In this document: positions 24,772 to 34,300 of the stretch, piece by piece
Position numbering within the stretch: position 1 is the stretch's first letter
How the letters are laid out: each line of letters begins with the position of its first letter
Assembly (NCBI GenBank): GCA_029778535.1
Contig: JAKOQB010000158.1
Coordinates: forward strand, 1-46,396
Length of the DNA: 46,396 bases
Source of the DNA: Pseudomonadota bacterium
GTDB taxonomy: Bacteria > Pseudomonadota > Gammaproteobacteria > Burkholderiales > Burkholderiaceae_F
Direction of reading: 5' to 3'
The notes under the pieces: generated by a model
The model's input: only the letters and a program-made list of their open reading frames with translations
Databases searched by the model: none
Told to the model about the DNA's origin: nothing
Translations under genes and position numbers: made by a program

Positions 24772-27282
24772 ATGAATCCCATGCGTCTACTCACGATGTT
24801 CCTGCTTGGCGTGACGTTGCTTGTCGCCGGTTGCGGCGGCGGCGACAACGGCGGACCGGTGTCACCGCAAGGCATCGGGCCGGGCGGCGGCACGGTGTCG
24901 CACGCGAGCGGCGCGCAAGTGGTCGTGCCGCCGAACGCGCTGACACAGTCGACCGACATTGCCGTCGCTCCATCCAGCGCGGGCGCACCGGCGATGCCGA
25001 GCGGATTCACGCCCTTCGGTACCGTGTACGCGTTCACGCCGCACGGAACGAATTTTGCGGCGCCGGCGACGGTGACCGTGCCGTTTGACCCGACTCATGT
25101 GCCGGCGGGTGCGGTGCCCGCGTTGTTCAAGACCAATGCGCAAGGCACTTGGGAGCGGGTAAGCGGTGCCACGTTCAACGCCAACGCCGCCAGCGCCCAG
25201 GTGTCGAGCTTCTCCTGGTTCGTGGTTGGCATTGGCACCTCGGTACTGGTCGATTCGTCGACGCCGAGCACGGCGCAGGGGGCGTTGTCGTTCAGTAGCG
25301 TGTCAGTCGTCGATGTGGATTCGCAAAGCGGTCCGCGTACGGTGGCCACGTTGACGGGCACGACCGCATCCGGCTTGCCGGCGAAGCTGGAGATCTCGTT
25401 CGACCGCGGTACCGGCGCGAATCCCCAAGTGCAGCTCAACTGGGGTAATGCGCCGGAGAGCATCGCGTATTGCGCGCCGGGCTCGTCGAATCCATGCCCG
25501 GGCGTCATCGTCAGCATTTCCGCGCAGCAGATCGACATCCTGCTGTCTGCGCGGCTCGACTTCGGCGGCAGCCCGAGCGCCCGCGCGGAAGTGCGCGGAT
25601 CGATCACCCTCGAGCGCAACGTGCTCGCGCCCGCCATCACGCAGCAGCCCGCCAGCGTCACGGTCGCCGCCGGGCTGAACGCGACCTTTACGGCCGCTGC
25701 GACCGGAACCGGATTGGCGTATCAGTGGGAGCGCAGTAACGACGGCGGCGCGACGTTCGCTCCCGTCTCCGGCGCCACCGGGGCAAGCTATACGCTCGTC
25801 GGCGCACAGGTCAGCGACAACGATGCGCGCCTGCGCGTCGTCGCCAGCAATGGTGCAGGCAGCGCAACCAGCGCCGCCGCGACGCTGACGGTCACCGCAA
25901 ACGCAGTCGCACCGACGATCACCGCCGATCCGCAAGACCAAACGGTGCCGGCAGGATCGACGGTGGTGTTCACCGTTACCGCCGTTGGTACGCCGCCGCT
26001 CGTCTACGAATGGCACAAGAACGGCGCGAACATCGGAACCAATAGCAGCACGCTGAGCTTCATCGTCTCCGTTGCTGACGACAGTGCGCGAATCGACGTC
26101 AAGGTCATGAACGGCTCGGGTTCCGTTACCAGCGCCATCGCGATCCTGACGGTGACCACGCCGACCGCGGCGCCTTTGAACCCCGTGCGCATTGCCGGCG
26201 GCAACAACTTCTCGTATGCGCGCAGCAACGGCGGAGCGCTTTACTCGTGGGGTTCCGATCTGGGTGAGGCCTTGGGCGACGGCATCAGCAACCCACCCCC
26301 ACCCTCTCCGACTCCGTCGCGCAGCGTGCCGGGACCTGTATCGGTGATCGCCGATGCGATCGCGCTCACGCAGTCCTACGGCGGGTCGGGACACGGCCTG
26401 GCAATCCGCGCCAACGGCGAAGTCTGGGGTTGGGGCGGAAACAACGTGGGACAACTCGGCAACAACCGCACGACGTCAGCCGGCGAGCCGACGCCGGGGC
26501 CGATGCTGGACGCAAACGGCGCCCACGTAACTGGCGCGGTCGCGGTCAGCGCAGGCGGCTTCAGTTCGCTGGTGCTGCTTGCCGACGGAAGGCTGCTCGT
26601 CGCCGGGAGCAACACGGGCGATGGCACCAGCGGAACTCGCAGTTTCGCTGCACCGGTGCCCGGTCTGTCGAGCATCGTCGCGATCGCGACCGGCGCCGGT
26701 GCGTCGTACGCGCTGCGCAGCGACGGCACGGTTTGGGGTTGGGGCGACAACACAAGCGGCGCGCTGGGAGACGGTACCGAAGTGTTTCGGCCGACACCGG
26801 TTCAGGTGAGCGGGCTGACGGGTATCGTGGCGATCGCTGCCGGTAATCGATTCGCTCTCGCGCTCGACGCGAACGGGGACGTGTGGAGCTGGGGTCTGAA
26901 CTCAAGGGGTCAGCTCGGCGATGGTTCGGTGGTGCCAAACCGTCTGGCGCCCGCGAAGGCCAGCATCGCCGGCGTGAAGTCGATCGCGGCCGGGCTCGAG
27001 CATGGGCTTGCGCTGATGACGGATGGAACGGTGCGCGCTTGGGGTTCAAACAGCAACGGACAGCTCGGCGTGGGCGACCAGACCACCCGCTTGGTGCCGG
27101 TGGTTGTTCCCACCCTGAGCCAGATCGTCGCAATCGCCGGCGGCAACGCGCATTCGCTGGCGGTGCGCGCGACTGGCGAAGTGATGGCCTGGGGCAGCAA
27201 CGTATCTGGCGCACTCGGGCTCGGTTCGACCGTGCTGATATTCCGGACACCGCAGCAGGTGCCGGGTCTGAACCTCAACTGA
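24772..27282 (+). CDS. Lipoprotein with Ig-like domains and RCC1 repeats
   Basis: 836-aa predicted lipoprotein with lipobox LLVAGC (Cys21) and a glycine-rich linker. Residues ~35-180 resemble a ZU5/IPT-like beta domain (GGTVSHASGAQVVVPPNAL). Two Ig-like domains follow (~286-378, ~381-465; ITQQPASVTVAAG... and ITADPQDQTVPAG...). The C-terminal third (~470-836) holds about seven RCC1-type propeller blades (LYSWGSDLGEALGDG, WGWGGNNVGQLGNN, WGWGDNTSGALGDG, WSWGLNSRGQLGDG, RAWGSNSNGQLGVG, MAWGSNVSGALGLG). A good Shine-Dalgarno (gggagg) precedes the ATG. Probably exposed on the outer membrane or periplasmic. Transcribed with the FG-GAP-like protein, 71 bp upstream. Confidence 0.85.
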   Translation: MNPMRLLTMFLLGVTLLVAGCGGGDNGGPVSPQGIGPGGGTVSHASGAQVVVPPNALTQSTDIAVAPSSAGAPAMPSGFTPFGTVYAFTPHGTNFAAPATVTVPFDPTHVPAGAVPALFKTNAQGTWERVSGATFNANAASAQVSSFSWFVVGIGTSVLVDSSTPSTAQGALSFSSVSVVDVDSQSGPRTVATLTGTTASGLPAKLEISFDRGTGANPQVQLNWGNAPESIAYCAPGSSNPCPGVIVSISAQQIDILLSARLDFGGSPSARAEVRGSITLERNVLAPAITQQPASVTVAAGLNATFTAAATGTGLAYQWERSNDGGATFAPVSGATGASYTLVGAQVSDNDARLRVVASNGAGSATSAAATLTVTANAVAPTITADPQDQTVPAGSTVVFTVTAVGTPPLVYEWHKNGANIGTNSSTLSFIVSVADDSARIDVKVMNGSGSVTSAIAILTVTTPTAAPLNPVRIAGGNNFSYARSNGGALYSWGSDLGEALGDGISNPPPPSPTPSRSVPGPVSVIADAIALTQSYGGSGHGLAIRANGEVWGWGGNNVGQLGNNRTTSAGEPTPGPMLDANGAHVTGAVAVSAGGFSSLVLLADGRLLVAGSNTGDGTSGTRSFAAPVPGLSSIVAIATGAGASYALRSDGTVWGWGDNTSGALGDGTEVFRPTPVQVSGLTGIVAIAAGNRFALALDANGDVWSWGLNSRGQLGDGSVVPNRLAPAKASIAGVKSIAAGLEHGLALMTDGTVRAWGSNSNGQLGVGDQTTRLVPVVVPTLSQIVAIAGGNAHSLAVRATGEVMAWGSNVSGALGLGSTVLIFRTPQQVPGLNLN

Positions 27283-27296
27283 GGAGCGCGGACGGC

Positions 27297-27734
27297 TCAA
27301 AACAGCCCGGGAACAATGCGCGCGGTGCGCGCCGTGTATTCCGCGTACTCCGGAAACGCGGCGCGCAGATAGCGCTCCTCGCGCGCAAGCTTGGCGAGCA
27401 GCACCGCGAGCAACGCGACCCACAGCGCGATTCGCCACGCGCGCGGATCGGCGGCGATGCCGGCGGCCATCGCCAGCAGCACCGCCAGGTACATCGGATG
27501 ACGCACGTGGCCGTAGATGCCGCTCGTGACGAGCCGTGCGCCCGCCTTCAGCTCGGGCCGCACGTTGAAATTGCCGGGACGATTGACCGCCAGCGCGGCG
27601 ATGCCGACCGCGCCGGCGGCGGCCAGCACGATCGCAGCGGCGACGTTGGACGCCATGGTTCCGAGCGGCCGCGTGGTGATGACGAGCACCGCGATCAGCG
27701 CGAACTGCAGCGCGACCAGCAGCGACGACGGCAT
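27297..27734 (-). CDS. Isoprenylcysteine carboxyl methyltransferase-like membrane protein
   Basis: 145-aa integral membrane protein with about four spans. It has the ICMT/PEMT-family signature GIYGHVRHPMYLAVLL and the downstream acidic/aromatic EERYLRAAFPEYAEYTARTARIVPGLF, which forms the SAM site in this family. Bacterial members are usually of unknown substrate. It begins 4 bp after the pepN stop, so it is likely the second gene of a pepN operon. Convergent with the RCC1 lipoprotein gene. Confidence 0.85.
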   Translation of the reverse strand: MPSSLLVALQFALIAVLVITTRPLGTMASNVAAAIVLAAAGAVGIAALAVNRPGNFNVRPELKAGARLVTSGIYGHVRHPMYLAVLLAMAAGIAADPRAWRIALWVALLAVLLAKLAREERYLRAAFPEYAEYTARTARIVPGLF

Positions 27735-27738
27735 GCGT

Positions 27739-30399
27739 TCAGCCCGCCAGCGCCTTGGTCACGATCTCGCGCACGTCGCGCGACAACGACTTCTCGCCCG
27801 CGACCTGCAGCAGCGCGTCGCGCATCAGCCGGCCGCGGTTCGGCGTGAACTTGCGCCAGCGGTCGAGTGCGCGCGCCACCCGCGCGGCCACGGTCGGATT
27901 GATCCGGTCGAGCCGCAGCACCTGCTCGACCCAGAACTCGTAGCCGGAGCCGTCCTCGCGGTGGAATTCCGCCGGATTGTTCGCGCAGAAGGCCAGGATC
28001 AGCGCGTACACGTTGTTCGGATTGTTGATCGAGAAGGCCGGATGATTCAGCAGCACGCGCACGCGCGGAAGCACCGGCGCCTCGCCGGTTGCTGCGATCG
28101 CGGTGGCCTGCAGGTGAAACCACTTGTTCATCAGCAGCGGCTCGGCGCTCCAGTCGCGCGCGCAGCGAACCAGCACGTCGGCCTTGAACGGCGCAGCGCT
28201 GTTGACGATCGCGGTCAGCGCCGCCAGCCGGTCGGTCAGGTTGTCGGCCTGCTCGAGTTGCGCGCGCGCGAGCACCAGCGCCTCGGCGTCGCCGCCGTCG
28301 ACCCGCAGCGCGAGCGCAAGATTGCGCAGCGCGCGCCAACCGGCCTCGGCGGGATCGGGGCGATACGGGCCGCGGCTCGCGAGCTCTCCGTGCAGCGCGC
28401 GCCAGCGCGCCGCCAGTACGCGGCCCAGCTCGCCCTTGGCGAACTGGCGCGCGCCGCGGATCGCGGTGGGATCGACCAGCGCGCGCTGCTCGGCCAGGAA
28501 CGATTCGGTCGGCAGCTGCAGCGCCTGCGCCTTGAAGCCCGGCGCGAGCCGCGCATCGTCGAGCATCTGCGCGTGCAGGTCGAGCAGCGCGCCGTCGAGC
28601 GCGAGCGGCCGCTCGGTCTCGACCGCGTCGACCAGCCCGAGCAGGCGGGTGCACGCCAGCCGCTGCGCCGCTTCCCAGCGATTGAACGGATCACCGTCAT
28701 GGCGCGCGAGGAACGCCAGCTCGCCGTCGGTGTACGGATAGTCGACGATGATCGGCGCGGAAAACCCGCGCGCCAGCGACGGCACCGGCGCCGCGTCGAT
28801 GCCGACGAAGCGGAACGTCTGCGTCGATTGCGTCAGCTCCAGCACGCGCGTGGTGGCGCTGCCGCTTTCGCCTGCCAGCCGCAGCGGCAGGTCGCGGCCG
28901 CGCGCGTCGAGCAGCCCCAGCGCGAGCGGAATGTGCATCGGCTCCTTGTCCGGCTGGCCCGGCGTGGGCGGGCAGCTCTGCGTGAACGTCAGCGCGTACG
29001 CGCGCGCGCCGGCGTCGAAGCTCGACGCGATGCTCACGCGCGGCGTGCCGGCCTGCGCGTACCAGCGCGAGAACTGCGCCAGGTCGCGGCCGTTGGCGTC
29101 GGCCAGCGCGGCGACGAAGTCGTCGCACGTCACCGCCTGCCCGTCGTGGCGCTGGAAGTACAGGTCGAGCCCGCGCCGGAAGCCCTCGCGCCCGAGCAGG
29201 GTGGCGAGCATGCGCACGACTTCGGCGCCCTTTTCGTACACGGTCGCGGTGTAGAAGTTGGCGATCTCCTGGTACGAATCGGGCCGCACCGGATGCGCCA
29301 TCGGCCCGGCATCCTCGGGGAACTGGGCGGCGCGCAGCGTGCGCACGTCGTCGATCCGCCGCAGCGCGCGGCTGGCTTCGTCGGGCAGGCCGTCGGCGAC
29401 GAACTCCTGCTCGCGGAACACGGTGAGCCCTTCCTTCAGGCTCAACTGGAACCAGTCGCGGCAGGTCACGCGGTTGCCGGTCCAGTTGTGGAAGTACTCG
29501 TGGCCGACGATCGCCTCGATGCCGGCGTAGTCGTCGTCGGTCGCGATGGCGGGGCTCGCCAGCACGTAGCGCGCGTTGAAGATGTTCAGCCCCTTGTTCT
29601 CCATCGCGCCGAGGTTGAAGTCGTTCGACGCCACGATCATGAAGCGATCGAGATCGAGCTCGAGGCCGAATCGCTCCTCGTCCCAGCGGATCGCGCGCTG
29701 CAGGCACTGCATCGCATGCGCCGTCAGTGCGAGCTGGCCCGGCTCGACCCAGATCTGCAGCAGCACGTCGCGGCCGGAGCGCGTGCGCAGCCGCGCCTCG
29801 TTGCACTCGAAGCGGCCGGCGACCAGCGCGAACAGGTAGCTCGGCTTCGGAAACGGATCGTGCCAGCGCGCGTAGTGGCGGCCGTCGGCAAGCGGGCCTT
29901 CCTCGACCAGATTGCCGTTGGCGAGCAGCACCGGATAGCGCGCGCGGTCGGCACGCAGCGTAACCGTGTAGACGGCCATCACGTCCGGCCGGTCGGGAAA
30001 GAAGGTGATGCGGCGGAAGCCCTCCGCCTCGCACTGCGTGAAGAAATTGCCGTGCGAGACGAACAGTCCCATCAGCTCGGTGTTGTCCTGCGGGCGGATC
30101 CGGGTGATGGTGCGCAGCCGTGCGCGGTCGCCGACCGCGTCGATCGTCAGCGCGCCGTCGCGCACGCGATCGCCCGCATCGAGCGCGCGGCCGTCCAGTT
30201 CGATCGAATCGAGCTCGAGGTCCTCGCCGTCGAGCACGAGCGGCGTTCCGGATCCCGGCACCCGGCGCCTAAGCTCGAGCGTCGCGGTCACGCGCGTCAG
30301 TTGCGGATCCAGATCGAACTCGAGCGCGATCGACTCGACGAGGAATTCGGGCGGCCGGTAGTCGGCGCGCTGGATCGTGACGGCCTGGTCGTTGCGCAT
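27739..30399 (-). CDS. pepN: Aminopeptidase N (PepN, M1 family)
   Basis: 886-aa M1 zinc aminopeptidase that removes N-terminal residues from peptides in the cytoplasm. The substrate-recognition GAMEN motif is at 264-268. The zinc site is HEYFH (His300, Glu301, His304) with Glu323 in LKEGLTVF. Length and domain order (N-terminal beta saddle, catalytic, C-terminal helical superhelix ending in LSRDVREIVTKALAG) fit E. coli PepN. Followed at 4 bp by a methyltransferase-like gene. Confidence 0.97.
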   Translation of the reverse strand: MRNDQAVTIQRADYRPPEFLVESIALEFDLDPQLTRVTATLELRRRVPGSGTPLVLDGEDLELDSIELDGRALDAGDRVRDGALTIDAVGDRARLRTITRIRPQDNTELMGLFVSHGNFFTQCEAEGFRRITFFPDRPDVMAVYTVTLRADRARYPVLLANGNLVEEGPLADGRHYARWHDPFPKPSYLFALVAGRFECNEARLRTRSGRDVLLQIWVEPGQLALTAHAMQCLQRAIRWDEERFGLELDLDRFMIVASNDFNLGAMENKGLNIFNARYVLASPAIATDDDYAGIEAIVGHEYFHNWTGNRVTCRDWFQLSLKEGLTVFREQEFVADGLPDEASRALRRIDDVRTLRAAQFPEDAGPMAHPVRPDSYQEIANFYTATVYEKGAEVVRMLATLLGREGFRRGLDLYFQRHDGQAVTCDDFVAALADANGRDLAQFSRWYAQAGTPRVSIASSFDAGARAYALTFTQSCPPTPGQPDKEPMHIPLALGLLDARGRDLPLRLAGESGSATTRVLELTQSTQTFRFVGIDAAPVPSLARGFSAPIIVDYPYTDGELAFLARHDGDPFNRWEAAQRLACTRLLGLVDAVETERPLALDGALLDLHAQMLDDARLAPGFKAQALQLPTESFLAEQRALVDPTAIRGARQFAKGELGRVLAARWRALHGELASRGPYRPDPAEAGWRALRNLALALRVDGGDAEALVLARAQLEQADNLTDRLAALTAIVNSAAPFKADVLVRCARDWSAEPLLMNKWFHLQATAIAATGEAPVLPRVRVLLNHPAFSINNPNNVYALILAFCANNPAEFHREDGSGYEFWVEQVLRLDRINPTVAARVARALDRWRKFTPNRGRLMRDALLQVAGEKSLSRDVREIVTKALAG

Positions 30400-30485
30400 C
30401 GAGGATCGGTCGGCGGGCGACGGGCAGCCGACGCGGCGATTCTATCGATGCCGGTGACGGCGGCCGCCATCGATCGCCGCGGCGC

Positions 30486-31280
30486 TCATCGACGCGCGGC
30501 CTGGAACAGCAGCGTCAGCACCGCCTGATGCTCGTGCTCGAGCGGCGCGATTTGCGCTGCGGCGGCAGTCCAGGCGGCGGCGCTGCAGTCACGCTCGAGC
30601 GCGGCAGTCATCGACGCCAGGCGCGTGGCGCCGAGGAATTCGGCGCTCGCGCGCAGCGCCTGGGCGGCGCGCGCGGTGCGCTCGGCGTCGCGCGCGGCCA
30701 CCGCGGTGCGCAGCGCGTCGATCAGCTGCGCCGAGCGCAGCGCGAACGACTCGGTCACCGTCGGCGCGAACGCGCGGTCGCCTGCGCGGATCGCGCCGAG
30801 CCGATCGACGGTGGCGCGCAGCCGGTCGGCGTCGGTGACCGCCGCGGTGTCCGCGGGCGCGCCGGACTTGCCGAGCACGCGCTCGATTGTCGCCTTCAGC
30901 GCCGACACCTGCACCGGCTTGGCCAGGTGCTCGTCGAAACCGGCGGTCAGGCAGCGCAGCCGGTCCTCGTCCGACGCGTAGCCGGTGACCGCGATCACCG
31001 GCAACGGGCGCCGCTGCGCGGCGGCCGCGCGGCCGTGCAGTTGCGCGAGGGCGGCGAAGCCGTCAAGGTTCGGCATCGACAGGTCCAGCAGCATCAGGTC
31101 GAAGTCCGACTCCAGCGCGAGATCGACCGCGTGCTGCGAGTCGGTTTCCACCGTCGCCACGTAACCGAGCAGCGACGCGAGATGAAACAGCAGGGTGCCG
31201 GAGATCGGGTCGTCGTCGACCGCCAGCAGGCGAATCGGACCGGCAGCGTCGATCGGCGTGGCAGAAGCGGAGGTGGACAC
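30486..31280 (-). CDS. Response-regulator receiver protein with degenerate Hpt domain
   Basis: 264 aa from the chosen GTG start at 31280; a TTG start 12 codons upstream is possible. The receiver domain (~16-135) is complete: acidic cluster VDDD, phospho-acceptor Asp66 (LLDLSMP), Thr in VTGYAS and Lys121 in LAKP. The C-terminal ~100 residues are helical and align with Hpt domains, but the expected phospho-acceptor His in the AAH-x-L-K-G pattern is Gln207 (RAAQALRASAEFLGA). It lies directly downstream of the hybrid kinase on the same strand and probably receives or buffers phosphate from it. There is no DNA-binding output domain. Confidence 0.85.
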   Translation of the reverse strand: MSTSASATPIDAAGPIRLLAVDDDPISGTLLFHLASLLGYVATVETDSQHAVDLALESDFDLMLLDLSMPNLDGFAALAQLHGRAAAAQRRPLPVIAVTGYASDEDRLRCLTAGFDEHLAKPVQVSALKATIERVLGKSGAPADTAAVTDADRLRATVDRLGAIRAGDRAFAPTVTESFALRSAQLIDALRTAVAARDAERTARAAQALRASAEFLGATRLASMTAALERDCSAAAWTAAAAQIAPLEHEHQAVLTLLFQAARR

Positions 31281-31316
31281 GGGACAGCGGTGCTTCGCGC
31301 GGCGGCGCGCGCCCAA

Positions 31317-34300
31317 CTATATCCGGGCTTCCGCGGCGAGCCGCGCCAGCGTCCGGTCGATCGCCTGCAGGAATTCGGCGGCCACGATCGGCTTGGTCCA
31401 GTAGTCGATGAAGCCGGCGCGCAGCGCGCGTTCGCGCTCGGCCGGCAGCGCGTTGGCCGACAGCACCGCGCAGGGCACGCCGGCGGCTTCGGTGCCGTGC
31501 AGCCGCTGCAGCAGTTCGATCGCGTCCATGTCCGGCAGGCACAGGTCGATCAGCGCGAGGTCCAGCGGCGTCGATGCGGCGATCTTCAGGCCCTCGTCGC
31601 CGGTGGCCGCCTCGAGCAGGCGGATCCGCGGGCGCAGCGCCAGGATCTCGCGCACCAGCATGCGGTTGGGCTCGTTGTCCTCGACGTACAGTACGGTCGC
31701 TGCCGGCGCGGTTTCCGCGGCGACGGCGCGCCGGGAGTCGGCCGGCGCGACCGGCTCGTCCGTGGCCGGCAGCCGCAGGCTGAATTCGGTGCCGTGACCG
31801 GGCCGGCTCGCGACTTCGATCTGCCCGCCCATCAGTTCGACCAGCCGGCGCGTGATCGTCAGGCCGATGCCCGTCCCTTCGATCGCGTCGCTGGCGCCGA
31901 GGCGGTCGAACGGCTCGAAAAGCCGCGCCAGTTGTTGCTCGGTCATGCCGCTTCCGGTGTCGCGCACGCGCAGCGTGGCGGCGGCGCCGGCGCGGCCGAT
32001 CAGCACGTCGACGCGGCCGCCGTCGCGGTTGTACTTGACCGCGTTCGACAGCAGGTTCAGCAGCACCTGCTTCAGGCGCGTCGGGTCGGCGCGCACCAGC
32101 GCGGGCGCGTCGGCGTCGAGCTGCAACTCGACCGCGATGCCGCGCGCCGCGGCGGTCGGCGCGATCAGCTCGATGCTCTCGCTGACCGCGCCGGCCAAGG
32201 GCACCGGCCCCAGCGCGAGCGGCAGCGCGCCGGCCTCGATGCGCGACAGCTCGAGCACCTCGTTGATCAGCGCCAGCAGATGCCAGCCGGCCTTCTGGAT
32301 CCGGACGACGCGATCCGCCTGTACGTCGGTCAGCGGGTTGCGCCGGTCCAGTTCGAGCACCTGCGCGAATCCGAGGATCGCATTCAGCGGCGTGCGCAGC
32401 TCGTGGCTCATGCGCGACACGAATTCGCTCTTCGCGCGGTTCGCGCGCTCGGCGGTTTCCTTGTCGCGGCGCGCGGCGTCGGCCGCGTGCTTTTCGGTGA
32501 CGTCCCAGTTCACGCCGAGCATCCGCACCGGCGTGCCGACCACGTCGCGCTGCACGCGGCCGCGGCAGCCGATCCAGCGTGCCCGACCGTCGGGCAGCAC
32601 GACTCGGAACTCGAAATCGCAGCGGCCGGTCACATCGAGCGCGTGCGCGATCTCGGCGCGGGCGCGCGCGACGTCGTCGGCGTGCACGAAATCGGTCCAG
32701 CGGTGGCCGTCGAACTGCGCGCGCGTGCGCCCGAACAGCGCGTACATCTGGTCGTTCCACACGGACGTTTCGGCCAGCAGGTCCCAGTCCCAAACGCCGA
32801 GCCCGATCGACTCGGCCGCCAGTTGCATCCGCTCGGTCAGCAGGTCGCGCTCCTGCTGGGCGCTGCGCACTTCGGTGATGTCGAGGTTCGTTCCCAGCAG
32901 CTGGATCGGCGCGCCGGACTCATCGCGCCGCACGGTGATGCTTTCGACCACGTGGCGAATGCCGCCGTCGGGCAGGACGATCCGGTATTCGTCGCGGCCC
33001 TGGTCGCAGCGGTCGCGCGCGCCCTCCAAGCGCCCCGCCAGCCGCGCGCGATCTTCGGGATGCGTGCGGTCGAGCCATCCCTCTGGCGTCGGCCGCCAGT
33101 CGGGGTCGACGCGATAGATCTCACGCATCCGCGCGTCCCAGGTCAGCTCGCCGCTGGTCAGGTCTCGCTGCCAGATACCGATGCGCGCGGTTTCGGTGGC
33201 CAGCCGCAGCCGCTCGTGCGCCGTCTGCAGCGCCTGCTGCGCGCGCCGGTTGTGCGTCACGTCGACCGCGGTGCCGATCACGTACAGCGGCCGGCCGCTG
33301 TCGTCGCAGCGACGCACCCGGCGGGTGAAGATGTGGCGCAGCGACCCGGAGGGCAGGCGCACCCGGTATTCCGCCTCGATCGGCGCGTCGGTCGCGAGCT
33401 CGCGTTCGCGCACATCGCGCAGGATCGCGCGGTCCTCGGGCGCGATCGCATTCTCGAATTGCTCGCGGGTCGGCGTCGGTCCATCCGGGTCGAAGCCGAA
33501 CATCGCGCGCACCTGCCGATCGATGCGGCGGTAACTGCCGTCGGCGGCGATCTGGAAGAACCCGATGCCGGTGGCCGCGCCCGCCAGCCGCAACCACTCG
33601 TCATATTCACGCAACTGCCGCTGCGCCAGCTGTCTGGCGGTCACGTCGATCGTCGCGCCGAGGATCCTTTCAGGCTTGCCGGCCGCATCGCGCAGCGCCA
33701 GCCCGCGCGTGTTCAGGTACACGATGCCGCCGTCGGGGCGCACCACGCGGTATTCGAACTCGACCGCGTGCTTGACTTGCTGCATGCGCAGCCACGCCGC
33801 CTCCACCGTCGGGCGGTCGTCCGGGTGCACCATGCGCACCGCGGTGGCGCGGTCCGGCGTCCCGTGCGCGGCGTGCAGGCCGTACAGCGAGAACAGTGTC
33901 GGGTCCCAGTGCGCAGCGCCGGTCACCAGGTTGCGCTCCCACAGTCCGATCCCGCCGACCTCGACCGCGAGTCGCAGCCGCTCGAGGATCTGCCGGTGCT
34001 GCTGCTCGATCTGCTTCTGTTCGGTGACGTCGATCGCCACGCCGATGACACGCGCCGGCCGGCCTTCCTCGTCGCGCTCGACCCGGCCGCGCGCGCACAC
34101 ATGGACCGTGCGGCCATCCGCGTGTAGTACACGCAATTCGGTCTCGTGCCGCTCGCCGCCGGACGCCAACAGGTCGCGCCAGTAGCGGTCGAAGCGAGCG
34201 CGATCGTCCGGATGGAAGCGCGCGATGACTTCCTCCAGCGGCGGCGCCTTGTCCGCCGGTGCAAAGCCGTAGATCCGGTAAGTCGTCGCGTCCCAGACCG

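Noticed and set aside
30528..34127. 1199-codon open frame antisense to the hybrid kinase and its partner
   Set aside because: Low-complexity Arg/Gln/His-rich composition with no domain, lying fully opposite PAS, HisKA and receiver motifs.
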